The notes under the pieces: model-generated
The model's database searches: none
What the model was told of the DNA's origin: nothing
The model's input: only the letters and a program-made list of their open reading frames with translations
Program-made: the position numbers and the translations under genes
Part shown: positions 1 through 4,708 of the stretch, piece after piece
How positions within the stretch are numbered: the first letter of the stretch is position 1
How the letters are laid out: every line of letters begins with the position of its first letter
Source of the DNA: Candidatus Latescibacteria bacterium 4484_107
Lineage (GTDB): Bacteria > Latescibacterota > 4484-107
Assembly (NCBI GenBank): GCA_002059205.1
Contig: MVCQ01000152.1
Coordinates: forward strand, 1-5,018
DNA length: 5,018 bases
Reading direction: 5' to 3'

Positions 1-1
1 G

Positions 2-736
2 GATACGGTGGGGCTAAAGGTGAATGGCCTGTCCGGAAGGCGCATGTCCACCCATTTGGCACTCGTGTGGGCGATTGCGGCGCGTTTGGAGCGGGTCGGT
101 GTGAAGCGGAAGCGCATCATTATCTGGGACCGGATGAACAGTCACTTAGAGCACGCCGGATACAGGATCAACATCGGTGGGAACGAGGTGCAATGCTACG
201 GAACGGATGCGGTGGGCTACCACCACCGGCTGATCGGATACCGGGAGGTGGGAAGTTTGTTCAGCCGGATTCTCGTGGATCAATGCTCCAAAATCATCAA
301 TCTTCCGGTGCTGAAAGATCACGGCATCTGCGGTGTGACGCTGGGGATGAAAAATTTTTTTGGGGCGATCCACAATCCGAACAAATATCACGACCGCGCA
401 GGCGATCCGTACATCGCGGATCTCAACGTCCTTCCGATCATCCGAGAGAAGACCGTGCTGACGATCGTGGATGGGATCACCGGGCAGTATGAAGGCGGCC
501 CGCCCTATATGCCCCAGTGGAACTGGCCGTTCAATGGGCTGTTGTTCGGTCTGGATCCGGTGGCCTTAGACTACACGGGTTGGCAAATCATCGAGCGCAA
601 GCGGGCGGAGAAAGGATTGCCTGCGCTCAGGGAGGCCTCTCCCGTTAGAGAACCCACGTATATCGCCACGGCGGCGGATAAGGATCATCGGATCGGGACG
701 GATGATCCGAACCGGATGGATGTGGTTACGGTGTGA
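2..736 (+). CDS. DUF362 domain-containing protein, 3' part (5' end outside window)
   Basis: The frame is open from the left edge to TGA at 734-736, giving 244 visible residues. It resembles the DUF362 family (PF04015), whose biochemical role is not established; members are often found with iron-sulfur domains or Tat signals, but neither is visible in this part. Family-like blocks are VGLKVN with a following GR..STH near nt 8-55, a central block with LPVLKDHG and KNFFGAIHNP at about nt 300-380, DGITGQYEGGP at about 467-500, and FGLDPVALDYTGW at about 545-585. The GTG at nt 8 lies inside the conserved VGLKVN stretch, so it is not the real start and the gene continues upstream of the window. Three cysteines are visible but they are scattered and form no ferredoxin CxxCxxC cluster. 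The next gene starts 84 bp downstream; a shared transcript is possible but not shown. The family call is from recognition, without a search. Confidence 0.85.
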   Translation, partial: DTVGLKVNGLSGRRMSTHLALVWAIAARLERVGVKRKRIIIWDRMNSHLEHAGYRINIGGNEVQCYGTDAVGYHHRLIGYREVGSLFSRILVDQCSKIINLPVLKDHGICGVTLGMKNFFGAIHNPNKYHDRAGDPYIADLNVLPIIREKTVLTIVDGITGQYEGGPPYMPQWNWPFNGLLFGLDPVALDYTGWQIIERKRAEKGLPALREASPVREPTYIATAADKDHRIGTDDPNRMDVVTV

Positions 737-742
737 TGCTTG

Positions 743-777
743 GGATTGGTGATTGGTTATTGCTAAGTGGTGAGTTG
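743..777. repeat. Degenerate 7-bp-period repeat (five units)
   Basis: Five consecutive heptads on the + strand read GGATTGG, TGATTGG, TTATTGC, TAAGTGG and TGAGTTG. On the minus strand the units follow a CCANTCA-like consensus. The array fills about 40% of the 84-bp spacer between the DUF362 gene and the septum gene. A related array lies in the opposite orientation on the other side of the septum gene, at 1264-1293. Confidence 0.7.
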
Positions 778-820
778 ACGCGCCGCTGTCACGCACCGAT
801 TTGGGAGTTTTTGAATCGTT

Positions 821-1165
821 ATGAGAAAGAAACGTCTATACGCCAATAGGTCTCGCTCCATGTCGAAGGCCGCGGTGGGAAGAAGGATCAAACGGTTTCT
901 TTTTCTTCTTCTTTTGGCGTTCGTGCTGTATATCTTCGTCGGCGGGGACAACGGCCTCTATCAGATCTGGCATTTGAAGCGATGGGTCGCCACCCTTGAA
1001 AAGGAGATCTCGGCTTTAGAGGAGGAGCGGACGCTCTTAGAACGGGAGCGGCTTCTTTTGGAGACCGACATGGATACTATCGAGAAGCAGGCGCGCGAGC
1101 GGTACGGTATGATCAAGAAAGGGGAGACAATCTTCGAGGTGCAGCCCCCGAAGAAGAAACACTGA
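821..1165 (+). CDS. FtsB/DivIC-type septum formation initiator family protein
   Basis: This 114-residue protein has the layout of the septum formation initiator family (PF04977; FtsB in proteobacteria, DivIC in Firmicutes). It has a basic N-terminus (residues 1-25), one membrane segment (about 26-41, FLFLL to YIFV), then a charged heptad-like coiled coil (about 52-90, rich in Leu, Glu and Arg) and the typical closing motif ARERYGMIKKGE (91-102). Family members sit in the inner membrane with the coiled coil outside the cytoplasm and join the FtsL/FtsQ divisome subcomplex. The length fits the family. The start is uncertain: ATG 821 has GGGAG 13 nt upstream, which is far; ATG 860 (Met14) has only AGG about 9 nt upstream and would still keep the membrane segment. 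The last His codon and the stop lie inside the first unit of a tandem repeat (1160-1198). FtsB and DivIC cannot be told apart here, so no symbol is given. Confidence 0.88.
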   Translation: MRKKRLYANRSRSMSKAAVGRRIKRFLFLLLLAFVLYIFVGGDNGLYQIWHLKRWVATLEKEISALEEERTLLERERLLLETDMDTIEKQARERYGMIKKGETIFEVQPPKKKH

Positions 1166-1198
1166 TGGCACGGATGATTCCATTGATGACACTGATCC
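1160..1198. repeat. Degenerate 9-bp tandem repeat, CACTGATGN type
   Basis: Four units are CACTGATGG (1160-1168), CACGGATGA (1169-1177), CATTGATGA (1181-1189) and CACTGATCC (1190-1198), with a 3-bp TTC interruption at 1178-1180. The first unit overlaps the end of the septum gene and contains its TGA stop codon. Confidence 0.7.
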
Positions 1199-1241
1199 CA
1201 TCTCCCTGTCCGCACCGGCGGCGGATCAGTGGGCATCAGTG
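1181..1241. repeat. Imperfect stem-loop built from inverted repeat units
   Basis: CACTGATCC at 1190-1198 is the exact reverse complement of GGATCAGTG at 1223-1231. The outer arm CATTGATG (1181-1188) pairs with CATCAGTG (1234-1241), with one G-U pair in RNA. A 1-versus-2-nt internal loop separates the two helices, and the apical loop is 24 nt (1199-1222). No T-run follows on either strand, so it is not a standard intrinsic terminator. It lies between the septum gene and the DUF502 gene. Confidence 0.65.
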
Positions 1242-1263
1242 ATGGTGATTGCTGGAGGGATTT

Positions 1264-1293
1264 CCACTCACCGCTCACTATTTACCACTCACC
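1264..1293. repeat. Degenerate 7-bp-period repeat, inverted relative to 743-777
   Basis: Heptads on the + strand are CCACTCA (1264), CCGCTCA (1271), CTATTTA (1278) and CCACTCA (1285), followed by CC. CCACTCACC therefore occurs exactly twice, 21 bp apart (1264-1272 and 1285-1293). The consensus matches the minus-strand reading of the array at 743-777, so the two arrays flank the septum gene in opposite orientation. The array ends just before the Shine-Dalgarno of the DUF502 gene. Confidence 0.7.
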
Positions 1294-1298
1294 AGGGA
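1294..1298 (+). promoter_or_regulatory. Ribosome binding site supporting the ATG 1303 start
   Basis: AGGGA lies 4 nt before ATG 1303. This short spacing is acceptable and favours ATG 1303 over the in-frame TTG at 1249, which would add 18 residues encoded largely by the 7-bp repeat array. Confidence 0.5.
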
Positions 1299-1302
1299 CG
1301 CT

Positions 1303-2004
1303 ATGCGCAAAAACAAAAAAGACAGCGAGCATTTGAGTTTCTCCACCCGGCTCCGACGGGACTTCGTCACGGGACTCCTCGTTACCGCGCCGGCGGGGCT
1401 TACGATCTACATTTTCTGGCAGCTTTTCCTTAGGATAGACGGGATATTAGATGGTTTTTTCGGGCTGTGGGAGCCTCTCCGCGTGCATGGACGTCCTTTC
1501 CCAGGATTGGGATTCGTGGCGCTGATCGTGGTGGTGGTTTTGACGGGAATGCTTGCCCGCAACTATGTGGGGCATGGGTTGCTGCGGGCCGGGGATCGTT
1601 TGTTGAGTCGGATTCCGCTGATGAACCGGATCTACCTTGCCATCCAGCAGATCAGTCAGGCGGTTCTCTCCGGGAAGAAGGTGATCTTCCAGCGGGCCGT
1701 TCTGATCGAATATCCCCGCAAGAACGTATATTGCATTGCTTTTGTTACTTCGGAACCGCGGGGAGAGGTGCAACATCAGACCGCGAAAGACGTGGTCGGC
1801 GTATTCGTGCCCACTACGCCCAATCCCACGTCCGGTTTTCTGCTCTTTGTCCCTAAGGATGAAATCGTTCCCCTCCGGATGCGCGTTGAGGAGGCTTTGA
1901 AATTGGTGATCTCAGGGGGAGCGGTCTCCCCGGCGGAAGCGTCTCCCATAGAGATCGAGATCAAACAACCCGCACCGATTGCAACCGAGGAAAGGCGACC
2001 GTGA
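1303..2004 (+). CDS. DUF502 family integral membrane protein
   Basis: This 233-residue protein matches the DUF502 family (PF04367), membrane proteins of unknown function found in many bacteria and in plants. After a basic N-terminus it has a membrane segment at about 21-43 (FVTGLLVTAPAGLTIYIFW), a short loop with PFPGLG, and a second segment at about 68-86. It is followed by the family-typical stretch IPLMNRIYLAIQQ (104-116) and the VFVPTTPNPTSGF block (167-179) leading to VPKDEI. The C-terminal tail, from about 208, is rich in Pro, Ala and Glu and looks disordered. ATG 1303 is chosen because it has AGGGA upstream and starts just before the conserved region; the frame is open further up, but that part is repeat-derived. 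The TGA overlaps the GTG start of mgtE (GTGA, 2001-2004), implying translational coupling and perhaps a related membrane role. The latter is inference only. Confidence 0.9.
   Translation: MRKNKKDSEHLSFSTRLRRDFVTGLLVTAPAGLTIYIFWQLFLRIDGILDGFFGLWEPLRVHGRPFPGLGFVALIVVVVLTGMLARNYVGHGLLRAGDRLLSRIPLMNRIYLAIQQISQAVLSGKKVIFQRAVLIEYPRKNVYCIAFVTSEPRGEVQHQTAKDVVGVFVPTTPNPTSGFLLFVPKDEIVPLRMRVEEALKLVISGGAVSPAEASPIEIEIKQPAPIATEERRP
1988..1995 (+). promoter_or_regulatory. Ribosome binding site for mgtE
   Basis: AGGAAAGG lies 5 nt before GTG 2001, inside the end of the DUF502 gene. It supports the GTG start and the 4-bp GTGA overlap between the two genes. Confidence 0.7.
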
Positions 2005-3383
2005 ACGAGCAACCCCGACAGCAGTCCATCGAAGATGGGCAGGAGGTGATCGAGCGGGTGCAAGAGATGATCGAGCGCAAGGAAAGCACACCGCTCCTCG
2101 ATCTTCTGCGTCCTATGCATCCGGCCGACGTGGCCGATCTGATGGAGCACTTAGACGCGGAGGAGGCGGATTATCTTTTCAGTTTGTTGGATCACGCCTC
2201 CGCCTCCGAGGTGCTCGCGGAGATGGACGAGCATATCAGGGAGCGGCTTGTCGCCGAGATCGGCGCGGAGAAGTTGGCGCGGATCGTGGATCGCATGGAG
2301 TCCGACGATGCGGCGGAGGTGGTGGCGAAGCTTTCGGACGAGCTGGCGGAGCGGGTGTTGGAGTCCATCGGCGAGGAGGATTCGGAGGATGTCAAGGAAC
2401 TGCTTGGGCACGAGGAGGACACGGCCGGTCGTCTGATGGCGATGGAGATCGTGAGCGTGCACGAGGACGCTACCGTGGCGCAGGCCATCGCGGCGATCCG
2501 GCGGGCCGCTGACCAGATTGGGGAGTTTTACAACGTGTACGTGGTGGACTCCGGAGGACGATTGAAGGGCGTGCTTCCGTTGGCGCGTCTGTTGCGGAGC
2601 CCGTCGGATCGCAGGGTCGCCGACGTGATGGAGCGGGACGTAGTACGTGTGCCGGAGGGGATGGATCAGGAGGACGTGGCCCACGTGGTGCAAAAGTACG
2701 ATCTGGTGTCTGTACCGGTGGTGGACGAGATGGATCGCCTCGTGGGACGCATCACCATAGACGACATTGTGGATGTGGTCGTGGAGGAGGCGTCGGAGGA
2801 TATTCGGCGCATGGCCGGAACCGGAGATGAGGCGATCCGGGAGGATTCCGCGTTCCGGGTGGCAGGTGTGCGTCTGCCGTGGATCCTGATCAGCCTCATC
2901 GGCGGCGTGCTTTCGGGATCGGTGATCGGTGCGTTCCGGGGCACGCTTTCGTCTTTTCTGCCTCTGGCCATTTTCATCCCCATTATCACCGCGATGGGCG
3001 GCAACATCGGCATCCAGTCGGCTTCTCTGACCGTGCGGGGATTGGCTATGGGGGAGATTGGCGCGTATGAGATCTGGAAGCGGCTTTTTCGGGAGCTTCG
3101 GGTGGGCATAGTGATGGGGCTGGTATGCGGAGGATCAGTCGGGCTGATCGCGCTGTTCTGGGAGAGCAATGCGGCGTTGGGGATCGTGGTGGGCGTGGCG
3201 ATGGCGTCGGCGATCACGGTGGCGGCCACGATGGGGACGTTCGTGCCCGTTGCCTTCAAAAAACTGGGCATTGATCCGGCCATTGCCACCGGCCCTTTTG
3301 TTACGATGTCCAATGACGTCATCGGACTGATCATCTACTTCGGCATTGCCACGGCGATGCGCGATTGGTTGGTGAAACTTTAG
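2001..3383 (+). CDS. mgtE: Magnesium transporter MgtE
   Basis: This 460-residue protein has the complete MgtE architecture and the usual family length. The cytoplasmic N-domain (about 30-135) contains the HPADVADLMEHLD motif. Two CBS domains follow (about 145-200 and 205-265); in the family these bind Mg2+ in the acidic interfaces and close the pore when Mg2+ is plentiful. After a linking helix comes a membrane domain with about five segments (about 285-458). The membrane domain holds MGGNIGIQS (332-340), typical of the family, and a last segment with SNDVIGL. Asp439 there sits where I expect the conserved pore aspartate (Asp432 in the Thermus thermophilus protein, from memory). MgtE forms homodimeric Mg2+-selective channels in the inner membrane. 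The GTG start has a good Shine-Dalgarno. No Mg2+ riboswitch can precede it, because it overlaps the DUF502 gene; regulation may act on a longer upstream transcript or only on the protein. Confidence 0.96.
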   Translation: MNEQPRQQSIEDGQEVIERVQEMIERKESTPLLDLLRPMHPADVADLMEHLDAEEADYLFSLLDHASASEVLAEMDEHIRERLVAEIGAEKLARIVDRMESDDAAEVVAKLSDELAERVLESIGEEDSEDVKELLGHEEDTAGRLMAMEIVSVHEDATVAQAIAAIRRAADQIGEFYNVYVVDSGGRLKGVLPLARLLRSPSDRRVADVMERDVVRVPEGMDQEDVAHVVQKYDLVSVPVVDEMDRLVGRITIDDIVDVVVEEASEDIRRMAGTGDEAIREDSAFRVAGVRLPWILISLIGGVLSGSVIGAFRGTLSSFLPLAIFIPIITAMGGNIGIQSASLTVRGLAMGEIGAYEIWKRLFRELRVGIVMGLVCGGSVGLIALFWESNAALGIVVGVAMASAITVAATMGTFVPVAFKKLGIDPAIATGPFVTMSNDVIGLIIYFGIATAMRDWLVKL

Positions 3384-3389
3384 ACTTCT

Positions 3390-3416
3390 CACCGCAAAGG
3401 CGCGAAGAGCGCAAAG
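3390..3416. repeat. CGCAAAGG-type repeat, left arm of inverted pair
   Basis: Three CGCAAAG-like units spaced 8-9 bp (CGCAAAGG, CGCGAAGAG, CGCAAAG) form the left arm. The first 14 nt (3390-3403, CACCGCAAAGGCGC) are perfectly inverted at 3677-3690. Over 27 nt, 24 positions match the reverse complement of 3664-3690. Confidence 0.8.
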
Positions 3417-3450
3417 GGGAAACACTGTTAGAGGAAGAGGTAGAGAACTT

Positions 3451-3480
3451 CTCTGTTTTTCTCTGCTCCTCTCTGTACTA
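3451..3480. repeat. 10-bp-period CTCTG repeat (three units)
   Basis: Units CTCTGTTTTT, CTCTGCTCCT and CTCTGTACTA share the first five bases at exact 10-bp spacing. The array lies inside the inverted-repeat-bounded block between mgtE and recO. Confidence 0.6.
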
Positions 3481-3571
3481 CTAATCCGCAAAATCTTGTT
3501 TTTTTGACAAAGTTTTAGAAGAGCTGGATGGTAAGCATTGTTCGGATTTTCAGATATGCGTATTTGGTTTG

Positions 3572-3598
3572 ATCCGTGGAATCCGTGGAATCCGTGTC
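3572..3598. repeat. 9-bp tandem repeat ATCCGTGGA (three units)
   Basis: Two perfect units of ATCCGTGGA (3572-3580, 3581-3589) are followed by ATCCGTGTC (3590-3598). Because the period is a multiple of three, it stays open in all frames of both strands and creates spurious tripeptide-repeat frames. Confidence 0.8.
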
Positions 3599-3663
3599 CC
3601 ATAGCTTTTGGGCTTTGTTTGCGGCTTTGCCGCGCTATGTTTTCTTTACCTATACTTGCTTGT

Positions 3664-3690
3664 CTTTGCGTCCTTTGCGCCTTTGCGGTG
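3664..3690. repeat. CGCAAAGG-type repeat, right (inverted) arm
   Basis: On the minus strand this reads as three CGCAAAG units at 8- and 9-bp spacing, cleaner than the left arm at 3390-3416. It matches that arm at 24 of 27 positions in inverted orientation. It ends 17 nt before the recO ATG, so it occupies most of the region where a recO leader would lie. Confidence 0.8.
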
Positions 3691-3707
3691 CGGATTGTGA
3701 TCTTGAA

Positions 3708-4478
3708 ATGGCACTTTGCAAAACAGAAGCGGTGGTGCTCCGAAGCATCAAATGGTCGGAGACGAGCAGGATTGTCACGTTGTATACGCTTGGATTTGGA
3801 AAGCTCAAGGTGGTGGCTAAGGGGGCGCGGCGGCCCAAAAGCCAGTTCGGCGCGAGTTTGGAGCCGATCACGCACAGCGCGGTGGTGTTCTATCGGAAGG
3901 AAGGGCGCGATCTGCACACCTTGAGCCAGTGCGACCTAATTGCGGCTTTCCCGAAGATCAAATCCGACTTGAGTACGCTTACCTACGCCAGCGCGGTGTG
4001 CGAATTGATGGATCGGCTGATCACGGGGGAAGATCCGAATCGTCCCCTGTTCCGGGCGTTGGTGGAGACGCTCGGCGGGATCGAGGGGGGCGTGGCGGCG
4101 GATGCGGAAAAATTTCTGTGGCGGTTTCAGCTTCACTTAGCGGCTTTTTTGGGGTATCGTCCGGAATTCGGAACCTGCGTCCGATGCGGAGCGGCTCTTG
4201 AGGGGGCGAAGGTGGCTTTCAGTTTTGCGCTCGGGGGCACGTTGTGTGAGCGGTGCGCGGACGAAGGCGCCAAGCGTCATCTCATCCACATGGGGACGGC
4301 CAAGTTTCTTTTTCACCTCCAGCGTGCGCACCCGGATCGCGTGCGGGCTTTGAAGCATTCGTCCTGGCTGGCTGAGGAGATTCGCCCTCTGCTCAAGAAA
4401 TTCCTGGCAACCCATACGGAGGACCACCGGGGACTGCGGTCGCTGGATTTTCTGGAGCAGGTGAAGGAGGTTGGATGA
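3708..4478 (+). CDS. recO: DNA repair protein RecO
   Basis: This is a full-length RecO of 256 residues, usual for the family. RecO works with RecR (and RecF) to load RecA onto SSB-covered single-stranded DNA and to anneal strands during gap and break repair. The N-terminal OB-fold region shows the family signature TEAVVLRSIKWSETSRIVTL (6-25), then GKLKVVAKGARRPKS (31-45). A helical middle region follows. A zinc-binding knuckle is formed by CVRC (157-160) and CERC (180-183), with the typical FSFALGGTLC between. The frame stays open upstream to an ATG at 3576, but those 44 extra residues are encoded by the ATCCGTGGA and CGCAAAG repeats, so the family signature places the start at ATG 3708. No clear Shine-Dalgarno is seen before it. 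It stands 324 bp after mgtE and 230 bp before ispF, so it may have its own promoter, which I could not identify. Confidence 0.95.
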   Translation: MALCKTEAVVLRSIKWSETSRIVTLYTLGFGKLKVVAKGARRPKSQFGASLEPITHSAVVFYRKEGRDLHTLSQCDLIAAFPKIKSDLSTLTYASAVCELMDRLITGEDPNRPLFRALVETLGGIEGGVAADAEKFLWRFQLHLAAFLGYRPEFGTCVRCGAALEGAKVAFSFALGGTLCERCADEGAKRHLIHMGTAKFLFHLQRAHPDRVRALKHSSWLAEEIRPLLKKFLATHTEDHRGLRSLDFLEQVKEVG

Positions 4479-4486
4479 ATTGTCAG

Positions 4487-4522
4487 GATTGCCAAGATTT
4501 CGAAGATTGCCAAAATTGCCTG
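4487..4522. repeat. 9-bp tandem repeat GATTGCCAA (four units) with inverted flanks
   Basis: Units are GATTGCCAA (4487-4495), GATTTCGAA (4496-4504), GATTGCCAA (4505-4513) and AATTGCCTG (4514-4522). GTCAGG at 4482-4487 and CCTGAC at 4519-4524 are exact reverse complements that enclose the array. It starts within 10 nt of the recO stop codon. Confidence 0.7.
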
Positions 4523-4561
4523 ACTGCCGGCGACTCAATTTTACATTTTCCGACGTTTGTC

Positions 4562-4636
4562 CGGAATTCAGGCTTCGGCCTTTCAGTTGGGGCAGGCGTT
4601 TCCCCGTCAGAATGAAAGGCCAAAGCCTGCATTCCG
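4562..4636. repeat. 75-nt near-perfect stem-loop (REP/MITE-like)
   Basis: The 24-nt arm 4562-4585 is the reverse complement of 4613-4636 at 22 of 24 positions. Mismatches fall at 4568/4630 (T-C) and 4576/4622 (C-A). The 27-nt interior has its own GGGG (4589-4592) and CCCC (4602-4605) stem with a 9-nt loop. Neither strand has a T-run after the stem, so an intrinsic terminator is unlikely. It lies in the 230-bp spacer between recO and ispF, with no other recognisable gene there. Function is unknown; a non-autonomous dispersed hairpin element is the simplest reading. Confidence 0.8.
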
Positions 4637-4695
4637 ATAGAAAAAACGCAGGCGCTTTGTGCAAATCGCGTAGAGATTCTTGCAAACGTATTATC

Positions 4696-4703
4696 AAAGG
4701 AAG
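4696..4703 (+). promoter_or_regulatory. Ribosome binding site for ispF
   Basis: AAAGGAAG lies 5 nt before ATG 4709, a well-spaced Shine-Dalgarno. It is the second clear one in the window after that of mgtE. Confidence 0.7.
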
Positions 4704-4708
4704 CATTT

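Larger units (their letters stand above)
3384..3707. other. Non-coding 324-bp gap filled with several repeat families
   Basis: I find no credible gene between mgtE and recO. The gap is nearly all a 301-bp block bounded by inverted CGCAAAGG-type arms (3390-3416 and 3664-3690). It begins 6 nt after the mgtE stop and ends 17 nt before the recO ATG. Inside are a 10-bp CTCTG array, an AT-rich stretch around 3485-3520 with a T-run, and a 9-bp ATCCGTGGA array. The open frames crossing it encode tripeptide-like runs that come from the repeats. I see no convincing promoter or intrinsic terminator. Confidence 0.75.

Noticed and set aside
1239..1433. 64-codon frame before and inside the DUF502 gene
   Set aside because: It overlaps the DUF502 gene in another frame and begins in repeat DNA; no family is recognisable.
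2666..3334. 222-codon minus-strand frame, with another at 2151-2693 (180 codons)
   Set aside because: Both lie wholly or mostly inside mgtE, which has complete family architecture. Their compositions (Ser/Thr/Pro- or His/Arg-rich) are typical of antisense shadows in GC-rich DNA.
3504..3509. TTGACA as a -35 box for recO
   Set aside because: At 16-18 bp spacing the downstream hexamers (around GATGGT) are poor -10 matches; the word lies in a T-rich repeat-like stretch.
3490..3516. Possible terminator after mgtE
   Set aside because: The weak imperfect stem (8 of 10 positions) carries its T-run in the loop and not after the stem, and it is over 100 nt from the mgtE stop.
3384..3707. CRISPR array or phage attachment site
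   Set aside because: Repeat units are only 8-10 bp, with no uniform spacers and no cas, integrase or tRNA gene nearby.
3135..3917. 260-codon open frame on the minus strand
   Set aside because: It is antisense to the ends of mgtE and recO and crosses the repeat-filled gap. The middle reads as repeat-derived tripeptides (HGFHGF) and no protein family is recognisable.
3538..3924. 128-codon plus-strand frame ahead of recO
   Set aside because: Its first part translates the ATCCGTGGA and CGCAAAG repeats (NPWNPC, VLCAFAV) and its second part is recO read in another frame.
4689..4694. TATTAT as a -10 box for ispF
   Set aside because: There is no -35 at 16-18 bp, and the predicted transcript start would fall inside the Shine-Dalgarno, leaving ispF without a usable leader.
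4137..4706. 189-codon minus-strand frame over the recO end and the recO-ispF spacer
   Set aside because: It is antisense to the recO zinc knuckle and runs through the GATTGCCAA array and the 75-nt hairpin; no domain is visible.
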